Below are positions 43,290-51,210 of a stretch of DNA of 64,000 nt, piece after piece. Under the pieces are notes generated by a model. That model did no database searches and was not told the DNA's origin. It worked only from the letters and a program-made list of their open reading frames with translations. The stretch comes from Clostridia bacterium (lineage in GTDB: Bacteria > Bacillota > Clostridia > TANB77 > CAG-508). The stretch spans positions 52,638 to 116,637 of the forward strand of contig JAFRCC010000020.1 of NCBI GenBank assembly GCA_017404545.1, given 5' to 3'. The position numbers were made by a program, and so were the translations under genes. Positions within the stretch are counted from its first letter, which is position 1. Each line of letters begins with the position of its first letter.

Positions 43290-44558
43290 ATGGAAAAAAT
43301 GAATGATAATGTTACATTTGAAGAATTATTAAATCAAACTTTAAAGGAAATTAAAGTGGGTCAAACAGTTACAGGTACTGTAGTTGAAATAACGCCAAAA
43401 GATGAGGTTTTTATAGATATTGGCTATAAGGCAGATGGAATAATTCCTGCCAATGAATATATATTGAATGTTGGTGAAACTACTAAATCCAAATTCAAAA
43501 TAGGAGATAGAATTACAGCTGTTGTTGTAAGATTAAATGATGGATTAGGAAATGTACTATTATCATACAATAAAGCTAGAAAAGAAATAGATATTAAAGA
43601 GTTTGAAAGTAAAGTTAATAATAATGCTATTTTCAAATCAATCATAGCAGATGTTAGCGATAAAGGGTTAATAGTAAATTTTAATACAATAAGAATATTT
43701 ATTCCGTTATCACTTGCAGGAATTTCAAGATCAGAAGATCCACATACGTACAAAGGAAAAGAAATTAGATATAAAATAGTAGAATATAATCCAGAAACTA
43801 ATAGAATAATAGGATCTGTAAAAGCAATACTAGATGCAGAAAAGGAAGCAAAGGAAAAAGAGTTTTGGGGTACAATAGAAGTCGGAAAACAATATTCAGG
43901 AATAGTAACAAGTTTAAGTGAATATGGGGCCTTTGTCGATATACAAGGTATCGTGCAAGGATTACTTCATATCTCAGAGATGACATGGGAAAGAGATAAA
44001 AAGCCAAAAGATATATTAAAGGTTGGCCAAGAAATTAAAGTTAGCATAAAAGAGTTAGACAAAGAAAATAAAAGAATTAAACTTGTGTATGACAAAAAGG
44101 GTCCAGATCCATGGAGTAAGGTTAAAGAAAATTATAAACTATCGGATGTTGTTACAGTTAAAATTTCAAATTTTGCACCATTCGGAGCTTTTGCAAAAAT
44201 AGATAAAGGAATTGAAGGTTTGATTCATATTTCTCAGATTTGTCAAAAGAGAATAACAAAACCAGAAGATGTATTAACAATAGGTCAAAAAGTTAATGCT
44301 AAAATTATAGGTATCGATGCACAAAACAAAAAAATAGAGCTATCTATAAGAGAGCTTGAAGGTACAAGCGATGAATTGAAAACAGAAGATGAAGCGGAAA
44401 CAGGTATTGTTGCAGTAAAAGAAAAATCTCTTAATGTTCAAGGAGAAAAAGCTTTAGCTGAAACTGCATCAGAAAAAGCAATAGAGTTAGCAAATCAAGA
44501 AGCGAATAAAGGAAAAGTAGAAGAAAATCAAAATACAGAAGAAACAACTGAAGAGTAA
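43290..44558 (+). CDS. 30S ribosomal protein S1-like, four S1 domains
   Basis: 422 residues with four S1 OB-fold RNA-binding domains: about 20-95 (VGQTVTGTVVEITPKDEVFIDIGYKADGIIP), 110-180, 195-270 (GKQYSGIVTSLSEYGAFVDIQGIVQGLLHISEMTWE), and 285-355 (VTVKISNFAPFGAFAKIDKGIEGLIHISQI). A Glu/Ala-rich tail follows. In Clostridia the S1 gene commonly follows cmk and plsC, with ispH in or before it; IspH is absent here. Its role in translation initiation in Gram-positives is limited. A perfect promoter precedes it. Confidence 0.9.
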   Translation: MEKMNDNVTFEELLNQTLKEIKVGQTVTGTVVEITPKDEVFIDIGYKADGIIPANEYILNVGETTKSKFKIGDRITAVVVRLNDGLGNVLLSYNKARKEIDIKEFESKVNNNAIFKSIIADVSDKGLIVNFNTIRIFIPLSLAGISRSEDPHTYKGKEIRYKIVEYNPETNRIIGSVKAILDAEKEAKEKEFWGTIEVGKQYSGIVTSLSEYGAFVDIQGIVQGLLHISEMTWERDKKPKDILKVGQEIKVSIKELDKENKRIKLVYDKKGPDPWSKVKENYKLSDVVTVKISNFAPFGAFAKIDKGIEGLIHISQICQKRITKPEDVLTIGQKVNAKIIGIDAQNKKIELSIRELEGTSDELKTEDEAETGIVAVKEKSLNVQGEKALAETASEKAIELANQEANKGKVEENQNTEETTEE

Positions 44559-44566
44559 TAAAAAAT

Positions 44567-44589
44567 GGCAGACAGCGGTAAACTGTCTG
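44567..44589 (+). terminator. Perfect hairpin without strong T tract
   Basis: GCAGACAG, loop CGGTAAA, CTGTCTGC. The following bases are TATCTAGCTG, so termination is uncertain; it may be an mRNA-stabilising stem between the S1 and typA genes. Confidence 0.55.
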
Positions 44590-44640
44590 CTATCTAGCTG
44601 ATTACGAATATTAAAAAATTAATATAAAAAGGAGTAAAAA

Positions 44641-46464
44641 ATGAATAACCAAAATATTAGAAATATAGCTATTATAGCTCACGTTGATCACGGAAAAACA
44701 ACATTAGTGGATGCTTTATTAAGACAAAGCCATATATTTAGAGAAAATGAGCAAGTTGCAGAAAGAGTAATGGATTCAAATGATTTGGAGAAGGAAAGAG
44801 GAATTACGATTCTTTCAAAGAATACATCAGTTATGTACAATGATGTTAAAATTAATATAGTCGATACACCAGGACATGCCGATTTCGGAGGAGAGGTTGA
44901 ACGTGTTTTAAAAACTGTTGATGGTGTTTTACTATTAGTTGATGCTTTTGAAGGACCAATGCCTCAAACTCGTGAAGTTCTAAAGAAAGCACTAGCTTTA
45001 AATTTAAAACCAATAGTGGTAATTAACAAAATTGATAGACCTGGTGCAAATCCATTAAAGGTTGTCGATCAAGTATTAGAGCTATTTATAGAGCTTGATG
45101 CTAGTGACGAGCAATTAGATTTTCCTGTTATATACGCATCAGCTAAAAATGGTATAGCTAAAATGAATTTGGAGGATGATACAGATAATGTTCATTGCAT
45201 TTTTGAAACAATCATTAATACTATATCTGCTCCAAATTGCGATATGGAAGGTTATGCACAAATGCTAGTTTCTAATATTGACTATGATGATTATTTAGGA
45301 AGAATAGCTGTAGGTAGAGTTGAAAGAGGAACAATAAAAAATGGCATGTCTATTTCCATCTGTAAAAAAGATGATAAAGTTGTTCAAGGGAAAATTGCTA
45401 AATTATTCACATATGTTGGTCTTAAGAGAGTTGAAGTAGACGAGGTTTCAGCTGGAGATATGGTTGCACTATCAGGAATTGCAGATATAAACATAGGAGA
45501 AACAATTTGTGATTTTGATCATCCAGAAAAAATAGATTTTGTTGATATAGATGAACCAACGGTTTCTATGACATTTAGCGTAAACGATGGACCTCTAGCA
45601 GGTAAAGAAGGTAAATTTATTACATCAAGACATATTAGAGATAGATTATTTAAAGAGCTTGAAAGAAATGTAAGTTTACGTGTTAAAGAAACAGATTCTG
45701 CAGATAGTTTCGAAGTTTGTGGACGTGGAGAGCTTCATTTATCCGTATTGATTGAAACAATGAGAAGGGAGGGCTTTGAATTACTAGTTTCAAGACCAAA
45801 AGTTATATTCAAAGAAATTGATGGAGTAAAATGTGAGCCAATTGAAAAATTAGTGTGTAACGTGCCAGATGACGCAATTGGAACAGTTATAGAGAAACTT
45901 GGAAGACGTAAAGGTGAAATGAAAAACATGGAACCTGCTGAAATGGGACACACAAAACTTGAGTTTGATATTCCAGCAAGAGGTCTCATTGGATATAGAA
46001 CAGAGTTCTTAACAGATACAAAAGGTGTAGGAACAATGAATAGTGTTTTTGATAGATATGAACCATATAAGGGAGAAATATCAGCAAGAACAAGAGGTGT
46101 TTTAGTTGCATTTGAAGCAGGAACATCAATCACTTATGGATTATACAATGCACAAGAAAGAGGAGAGCTACTAATTGGTGCAGGTGTAGAAGTTTATGAA
46201 GGTATGATAGTTGGTATAAATTCAAGAAACGAAGATATAGCAATTAATGTATGTAAAGAAAAGCATTTAACAAATACAAGAGCTTCAGGTTCTGATGATG
46301 CACTACGTTTAGTACCACCTCTTCAAATGTCATTAGAGAAAGCTATTGAATTTATAGAAGATGATGAGCTTGTTGAGGTTACACCTTTAAATATAAGATT
46401 AAGAAAGAAAATATTAGACAGTAAAACTCGTGAAAGAGAAGCTAGAAGAAATATGGCAAAATAA
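44641..46464 (+). CDS. typA: Ribosome-associated GTPase TypA/BipA
   Basis: 607 residues, the usual length. A translational GTPase that aids late 50S assembly and stress growth. G1 is AHVDHGKTT (13-21), switch I RGITILSKNTS, G3 DTPGHADFGGEVER, G4 NKIDRPGA, and G5 ASAKNG. The BipA-specific C-terminal domain is present (GTMNSVFDRYEPYKGEI, TRASGSDDALRLVPP). A normal Shine-Dalgarno AAGGAG lies 7 bases upstream. Confidence 0.98.
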   Translation: MNNQNIRNIAIIAHVDHGKTTLVDALLRQSHIFRENEQVAERVMDSNDLEKERGITILSKNTSVMYNDVKINIVDTPGHADFGGEVERVLKTVDGVLLLVDAFEGPMPQTREVLKKALALNLKPIVVINKIDRPGANPLKVVDQVLELFIELDASDEQLDFPVIYASAKNGIAKMNLEDDTDNVHCIFETIINTISAPNCDMEGYAQMLVSNIDYDDYLGRIAVGRVERGTIKNGMSISICKKDDKVVQGKIAKLFTYVGLKRVEVDEVSAGDMVALSGIADINIGETICDFDHPEKIDFVDIDEPTVSMTFSVNDGPLAGKEGKFITSRHIRDRLFKELERNVSLRVKETDSADSFEVCGRGELHLSVLIETMRREGFELLVSRPKVIFKEIDGVKCEPIEKLVCNVPDDAIGTVIEKLGRRKGEMKNMEPAEMGHTKLEFDIPARGLIGYRTEFLTDTKGVGTMNSVFDRYEPYKGEISARTRGVLVAFEAGTSITYGLYNAQERGELLIGAGVEVYEGMIVGINSRNEDIAINVCKEKHLTNTRASGSDDALRLVPPLQMSLEKAIEFIEDDELVEVTPLNIRLRKKILDSKTREREARRNMAK

Positions 46465-46500
46465 AAGCTTTTACTATGAGGAGGTTTAATAAAATTAGTA

Positions 46501-46950
46501 ATGAAACCGCATAGAACCAATAAAGAGAAAACGTATATATCATGGAGAGTAAAAAATAGCTGTGGTTATATTTATGATGTGATACAAACTAAAGAGCGAG
46601 AATATAAAAGAGAAGCTCAAAAAAAATATAGAAGCCAACAACTAAACGAGGTTATAGAAATATATCTAAAAATATACTTTGACAAACAAATAAATAGAGG
46701 ACAGACGATTGAACAAATTGCCCATAGTTTAACAGACAGTGGTGTTAGAGAATCTATAATTGGAAAGGCTAAATTGGATATAGCAATTCGTGATAATAAA
46801 GCAAGAAAAGAAAATAAATCTTGTATTAATCCTAATAATGGAGATTTAGAAAAAACATTACAAAGATATTATAATATGATTGCATATAGAATGTGTGTTA
46901 GATACAAAGGCATTGCTGATAAACAAGATATAGATGATAAACAAAAATAG
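46501..46950 (+). CDS. Hypothetical basic protein
   Basis: 149 residues, rich in Lys, Arg and Gln, mostly helical, no signal peptide. Contains CGYIYDVIQTKEREYKREAQKKYRSQQ and IEQIAHSLTDSGVRESIIGKAKLDIA, which could be a small DNA- or RNA-binding helical domain. AGGAGG ends 16 bases before the ATG, longer than usual, so the start may be off or initiation weak. I do not recognise the family. It stands between typA and the trmR gene and ends in a terminator that overlaps its stop. Confidence 0.5.
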   Translation: MKPHRTNKEKTYISWRVKNSCGYIYDVIQTKEREYKREAQKKYRSQQLNEVIEIYLKIYFDKQINRGQTIEQIAHSLTDSGVRESIIGKAKLDIAIRDNKARKENKSCINPNNGDLEKTLQRYYNMIAYRMCVRYKGIADKQDIDDKQK

Positions 46951-46976
46951 ACGTAGGTATAACTACGTCTATTTTA
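46944..46976 (+). terminator. Intrinsic terminator
   Basis: AAATAGACGTAG, loop, CTACGTCTATTTT, overlapping the stop codon of the preceding gene. Confidence 0.8.
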
Positions 46977-46999
46977 GAAATAATTAAGCAGGAGATAGT

Positions 47000-47587
47000 A
47001 TGAATAAAATAGAACTAAAAAAAATAAAAGTTAAAGCACTAGATGAGCATATTCCAATAATAATGGATGATACGTTAGAGGTTATAGAAAAAATTTTAAG
47101 TCAAAACAAACCTTCAAGAATTTTAGAAATAGGTACTGCTGTTGGGTATTCTGCAATATGTTTTACAGAATATCTTGCAGATGGTGGAATAATTGAAACA
47201 ATTGAGCGTGATGTGGAGAGAATAGTTCAGGCAAAAGAAAATTTCAAAAAGGCTGAAGTTGAAGGGAAAATTATACTTCACGAAGGTGATGCTGTTGAAA
47301 TATTACCAACTCTTAATGAAAAATTTGATATGGTATTTATAGATGCTGCTAAAGGTAAATATCCATTCTTTTTAAATGAATCCCTTAGACTCCTAAATGA
47401 TGGAGGTATTATATTTGCAGACAATATTTTGTATAAAGGCTATGTAATGAGCGATTACAATAAGCATAAACAAAGAACGGCTGTAAGAAACTTAAGAGAA
47501 TACATAAAGGAGACTACAGAGAATCCAAACTTAGAAACAGAGATTTTAGAAGTTGGAGATGGTTTGGCAATTAGTAAACTTAAATAA
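47000..47587 (+). CDS. trmR: Class I O-methyltransferase, TrmR type
   Basis: 195 residues. SAM-binding motif I is ILEIGTAVGYSA (41-52); then IETIERD, GDAVEILP, and FDMVFIDAAKGKYPFF with the metal-binding Asp, FADNILYKG. The O-methyltransferase (COMT-like) family in this size range includes Bacillus TrmR (YrrM), which methylates 5-hydroxyuridine at tRNA position 34 to mo5U. The U32 hydroxylation gene at 7319 supplies that substrate. The TrmR assignment is from family similarity; another catechol-like substrate is possible. Confidence 0.8.
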   Translation: MNKIELKKIKVKALDEHIPIIMDDTLEVIEKILSQNKPSRILEIGTAVGYSAICFTEYLADGGIIETIERDVERIVQAKENFKKAEVEGKIILHEGDAVEILPTLNEKFDMVFIDAAKGKYPFFLNESLRLLNDGGIIFADNILYKGYVMSDYNKHKQRTAVRNLREYIKETTENPNLETEILEVGDGLAISKLK

Positions 47588-47600
47588 GAGAAAAATATTA

Positions 47601-47629
47601 TATGCATTAATTTTGTGCATGTTTTTTAT
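47601..47629 (+). terminator. Intrinsic terminator after trmR
   Basis: TATGCAT, loop, GTGCATGTTTTTTATA. Confidence 0.65.
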
Positions 47630-47648
47630 AAAAATTTCAAAAAAACGC

Positions 47649-47677
47649 TTTACATAATTAGAAGAGCGAGATATAAT
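47649..47677 (+). promoter_or_regulatory. Promoter of the compositionally odd single gene
   Basis: TTTACA, 17 bases, TATAAT, 45 bases ahead of ATG 47722. Confidence 0.8.
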
Positions 47678-47721
47678 ATTATTTGGTCAAAATTTAAAAT
47701 CTCAAGAAGGGAGTGTGTAAA

Positions 47722-48300
47722 ATGCGGAGAACAAAATTCTTCGTTGTTGATGGTGTGAAATACGCTGTCAAGGCACCGGAACCAAGACCAACAGAAAAGC
47801 AGCTCATGAAGAATGGCATCATCGTTACACTCGATTTTGATAACAATTTCGAGTGGCTCAAAAAGGTTACTGAAAAGTGGGCTGCAAGGCCTGAGCTTCA
47901 GCATCCAACTGTAGACAGAATCAACGCCCTGTACATCAAAATGGTAGTGGGTGATATTCTTGTTAAGGTGACGAGACTGGACCCAGCTTCAAAGCAAACG
48001 TATTGCTTGGATTGCTATAATATGGACGATAAGTCCTGTGATATGCAAATTCTTGCAAACATTGCAGGGGCACAGGCAAGGTATATTATTACATGGTCAA
48101 GGGGGGAAAATACAAAGGCTGACTACATGCAGGTTATGACAGCTGCACAGGTTTTGTCCGCAATTCTGCTAGGGGCACAGGTTTACATTAACATTACAAA
48201 TTATCGTGTGTTTGATGTTTATACCATGACAGAAGGCCCAAGAAATACAGAAATCCTGCCCATTCACTGTTTCGGAAAAGATATCCTCCTCGATGAATAA
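47722..48300 (+). CDS. Hypothetical protein of higher GC, possibly acquired
   Basis: 192 residues from ATG 47722, with AGAAGGGA 10-17 bases upstream (a GTG at 47713 is in frame but closer to the ribosome site). GC is near 45 %, clearly above the flanks. Begins RRTKFFVVDGVKYAVKAPEPRPTEKQ. The middle has GAQARYIITWSRGENTKADYMQV and an Ala/Gln-rich helix. No signal peptide or known motif; no recognised family. It is a complete cassette with its own consensus promoter and a hairpin behind, like the gene at 29376 but less extreme. Confidence 0.65.
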   Translation: MRRTKFFVVDGVKYAVKAPEPRPTEKQLMKNGIIVTLDFDNNFEWLKKVTEKWAARPELQHPTVDRINALYIKMVVGDILVKVTRLDPASKQTYCLDCYNMDDKSCDMQILANIAGAQARYIITWSRGENTKADYMQVMTAAQVLSAILLGAQVYINITNYRVFDVYTMTEGPRNTEILPIHCFGKDILLDE

Positions 48301-48315
48301 TCTAGGTTGGAGTTC

Positions 48316-48355
48316 AGAGAGAGCAATGCTGTAATAGCGTGGCTCTCTCTTGTTA
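48316..48355 (+). terminator. Terminator of the odd gene
   Basis: AGAGAGAGCAATGCT, loop, AGCGTGGCTCTCTCT (one mismatch), then TGTTAATGTTT; the T run is modest. Confidence 0.7.
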
Positions 48356-48496
48356 ATGTTTAAAATTTTGTTAAGGTAAGAGATTTACAAAAATGAGATA
48401 AAAGTGAACAAAAAACTCGACAATAAAGTAAAATGCAGTAGTATAGTACTTGCTTGTGTTGCTTACATGGCACATTATCAAAAGCCCTCAATAGTA

Positions 48497-48525
48497 TTGA
48501 CTTTAATTAAATAAAATAGTATAAT
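48497..48525 (+). promoter_or_regulatory. Promoter of RNase J leader
   Basis: TTGACT, 17 bases, TATAAT, nearly 280 bases before the coding start. Confidence 0.8.
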
Positions 48526-48529
48526 ACAA

Positions 48530-48801
48530 AAAGTTATTGCCTATTGCTAAGGCAAAGATAAGAGATTTAAATTTATATTGAATTAATATTCAAAGGTGTG
48601 GAATATTAATTATAGAAAAGAGAGTTCGGAAAATTAATTAGAATACTATAAATGCATAAAATGGAGGTTATGCATTTGTGATTTGGCGCTTAAAAATAAT
48701 GAGCGATTCTTATAGTACAACAAAATGAGCGGTATTTGTACATTTAAAATTTAATGAAATATAGATTTAAATAAAAATTTAGAGAAGGAGTGAAATTTTT
48801 A
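48530..48801 (+). promoter_or_regulatory. Long structured 5' leader of RNase J
   Basis: About 270 bases without a main gene. It holds AATTAATATTC/GAATATTAATT (48577-48611), a perfect stem AAATGCATAA/TTATGCATTT (48650-48659 and 48668-48677) whose loop is AATGGAGG, and a CGCT/AGCG stem. Just after the second stem lies a possible 16-codon reading frame GTG...TGA (48678-48728) with GGAGG 10 bases upstream. Probably post-transcriptional control of the RNase gene. Confidence 0.6.
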
Positions 48802-50673
48802 ATGACAAAAGAAACAAATATAGAAGAAAAAAATGAAAAAGTTTCTAGAAATATAAAAAAAGAAAGCAGGGGGAAAATCACAAATAAAAATGTGAGAGGA
48901 AATTCAAAAGATAAGAGAGAGCAGTCAAGTTTCAATGAAAAGACAAACAGAAAGGTTGTAAAAAGAAGAACGGAAAATAATAACAAAGAGAATAATGAAC
49001 AAGAATTTAGATTCAAAAAATCTAAATTAAAAATAATACCACTTGGTGGTCTAGAGGAAATAGGAAAAAATATTACAGTATTTGAATATGAAGATGAGAT
49101 GATACTAGTTGATTGTGGTCTTGAGTTTCCAGAGGAAAATATGCTAGGTGTGGATATGGTCATACCAGATGTAACATACCTTGAAAAAAATGCTGACAAA
49201 CTAAAAGGTTTAGTTGTAACTCATGGTCACGAGGATCACATAGGATCAATACCATATGTTTTGAAAAAAGTTAACATGCCAATATATGCTACAAAATTAA
49301 CAATAGGATTAATAGAAAATAAACTTGAAGAGCACAAGTTACTTCGTCAAACAAAACTAGTAACGGTAAATCAAGGAGAAACAATAAAATTTGGAAAAAT
49401 ACAAGTTGAATTTATACGTAGTTGTCATAGTATTCCAGATTCTGTAATGCTTGCAATAAAAACACCAGCAGGAACTGTACTCCATACGGGTGATTTTAAA
49501 ATAGATCATAGCCCGATTGATGGTCAAGTAATGGACTTTGGAAGAATAGCCCAATTAGGGAATGAAGGAATATTAGCATTAATGTCTGATAGTACAAACT
49601 CAGAGCGTAAAGGATATACAATGTCCGAAAGTACGGTTGGAGATGTATTTGAGAAATTATTCCAAAATTGTACTAAGAGGATAGTTGTTGCAACATTTGC
49701 ATCGAATGTACACAGAGTTCAACAAATATTAAGTTCAGCTGTAAAACATGGAAGAAAAGTTGCAGTATGTGGAAGAAGTATGATAAATATGATAGAAACA
49801 GCAACGAATCTAGGATATATCCAAGTTCCGGAAAATACCTTTATAGATATAGATTTAATAAAGAATTATAATGATGATCAGCTTGTTATAATAACAACAG
49901 GAAGTCAGGGCGAAGCTATGTCTGCGTTAAAAAGAATGGCATCAGGTGAACACAGAAAGGTTGTTATAACACCAAATGATTTAATTATAATATCTGCAAC
50001 TCCAATACCAGGAAATGAAAAGTCTGTATCGAAAGTTATAGATGATTTAATGCAAATAGGTGCAGAGGTTGTTTATAGTGCATTAGAAGACGTTCATGTT
50101 TCTGGTCATGCATGTCAAGAAGAGCAAAAGTTAATAATGGCGTTAGCAAGACCAAAATATTTTATACCGGTTCATGGGGAATATAGACAATTAATAGCTC
50201 ATAGTGAAACTGCACAGTCAATGGGGATACCAAAAGAAAATATATTCTTAATGAAAAATGGTAGAGTTCTTGAAATTAGTGAAAGTGATGCAAAACTTGC
50301 AGGAGCTGTACCTTCTGGAAAGATTCTTGTTGATGGATTAGGTGTTGGAGATGTTGGAAATATAGTATTGAGAGATAGACAGCATTTATCACAAGATGGA
50401 CTTATTATTATAGTAATGACAATGGATGGAAGTTCCGGAGAAATAGTTTCAGGACCAGATGTAATATCTAGGGGATTTGTTTATGTTAGAGAATCAGAAA
50501 ACTTGATGGAAGATGTGAAAAGAGAAATTCGTGAGGAAGTAAAGAAATTTGAAGAGAAAAATGTAACGGATTGGTCAACAATCAAAGCTACTTTGAAGGA
50601 TAATTTACGTGAATATATTTTTCAAAAAACAAAACGTAATCCAATGATTTTGCCAATTATTATGGAAATCTAA
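48802..50673 (+). CDS. rnj: Ribonuclease J
   Basis: 623 residues from ATG 48802; GTG 48790 overlaps the ribosome site GAAGGAG and is rejected. Metallo-beta-lactamase/beta-CASP fold: HGHEDH (His141 to His146) binds zinc, then SCHSIPDS, HTGDFKID, the beta-CASP region with CGRSMINM, HVSGHACQEEQ, and ARPKYFIPVHGEYR. It degrades and matures RNA as 5'-3' exonuclease and endonuclease. The basic Lys/Glu/Asn-rich N-terminal extension of about 75 residues is longer than usual. The leader upstream suggests self-control. Confidence 0.97.
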   Translation: MTKETNIEEKNEKVSRNIKKESRGKITNKNVRGNSKDKREQSSFNEKTNRKVVKRRTENNNKENNEQEFRFKKSKLKIIPLGGLEEIGKNITVFEYEDEMILVDCGLEFPEENMLGVDMVIPDVTYLEKNADKLKGLVVTHGHEDHIGSIPYVLKKVNMPIYATKLTIGLIENKLEEHKLLRQTKLVTVNQGETIKFGKIQVEFIRSCHSIPDSVMLAIKTPAGTVLHTGDFKIDHSPIDGQVMDFGRIAQLGNEGILALMSDSTNSERKGYTMSESTVGDVFEKLFQNCTKRIVVATFASNVHRVQQILSSAVKHGRKVAVCGRSMINMIETATNLGYIQVPENTFIDIDLIKNYNDDQLVIITTGSQGEAMSALKRMASGEHRKVVITPNDLIIISATPIPGNEKSVSKVIDDLMQIGAEVVYSALEDVHVSGHACQEEQKLIMALARPKYFIPVHGEYRQLIAHSETAQSMGIPKENIFLMKNGRVLEISESDAKLAGAVPSGKILVDGLGVGDVGNIVLRDRQHLSQDGLIIIVMTMDGSSGEIVSGPDVISRGFVYVRESENLMEDVKREIREEVKKFEEKNVTDWSTIKATLKDNLREYIFQKTKRNPMILPIIMEI

Positions 50674-50691
50674 ATATTCAATGAAATATGA

Positions 50692-51080
50692 GTTAAATTT
50701 TAGGTGGCAAAATTAAATAAAAAAATCCAGTCAAAGACTGGAAAAACATAAAGACCAAAAGTATAATTTGTTTAACCAATACAATAAATATACTTTTGGT
50801 CTTTATGTTTGAGAATATTTTAACAAGAAGAATGAAGCGTAAAAGAATGAGTTGGTCAAAGGATGATTCAGAAAATATAGCAAAGGTAATAGTAGTAAGA
50901 GCAAGCGAAAGCACGAAGGATATGATTTGTAAGTATTCATTTAAACAACTACCAGAAGAATTCAGAAATTATGCAGAAAAATATATACAAGAAATAGAAA
51001 ATAATATAAAATTATTGAAGAAAAAAAGAGAAAAAGTACAAGGAACTTATGAGAGAAAAATTTGCCACCTATTACTTAAC
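50692..51080 (+). mobile_element. Internally deleted ISLre2-type element
   Basis: Left end GTTAAATTTTAGGTGGCAAA (50692-50711) is matched in reverse by TTTGCCACCTATTACTTAAC (51061-51080), with a few mismatches. Inside, a short frame from ATG 50805 joins a transposase start (MFENI) to a tail RMKRKRMSWSKDDSENIAK that resembles the C-terminus of UPF0236/ISLre2 transposases; the catalytic middle is gone. In the leader a 22-base inverted repeat (50744-50765 and 50789-50810) is perfect. The left 127 bases recur at 58739-58864. Confidence 0.75.
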
Positions 51081-51210
51081 AGATACCTCTTTTTTTTTGG
51101 AGTTTTTTAAACTATTGATTTTTGGAAAATTGAACGATATACTTATTTACATAAATACAGTAATTAAAAAGAATTAATATGATAGTATATATAAGATAAG
51201 GAGAAGAATT

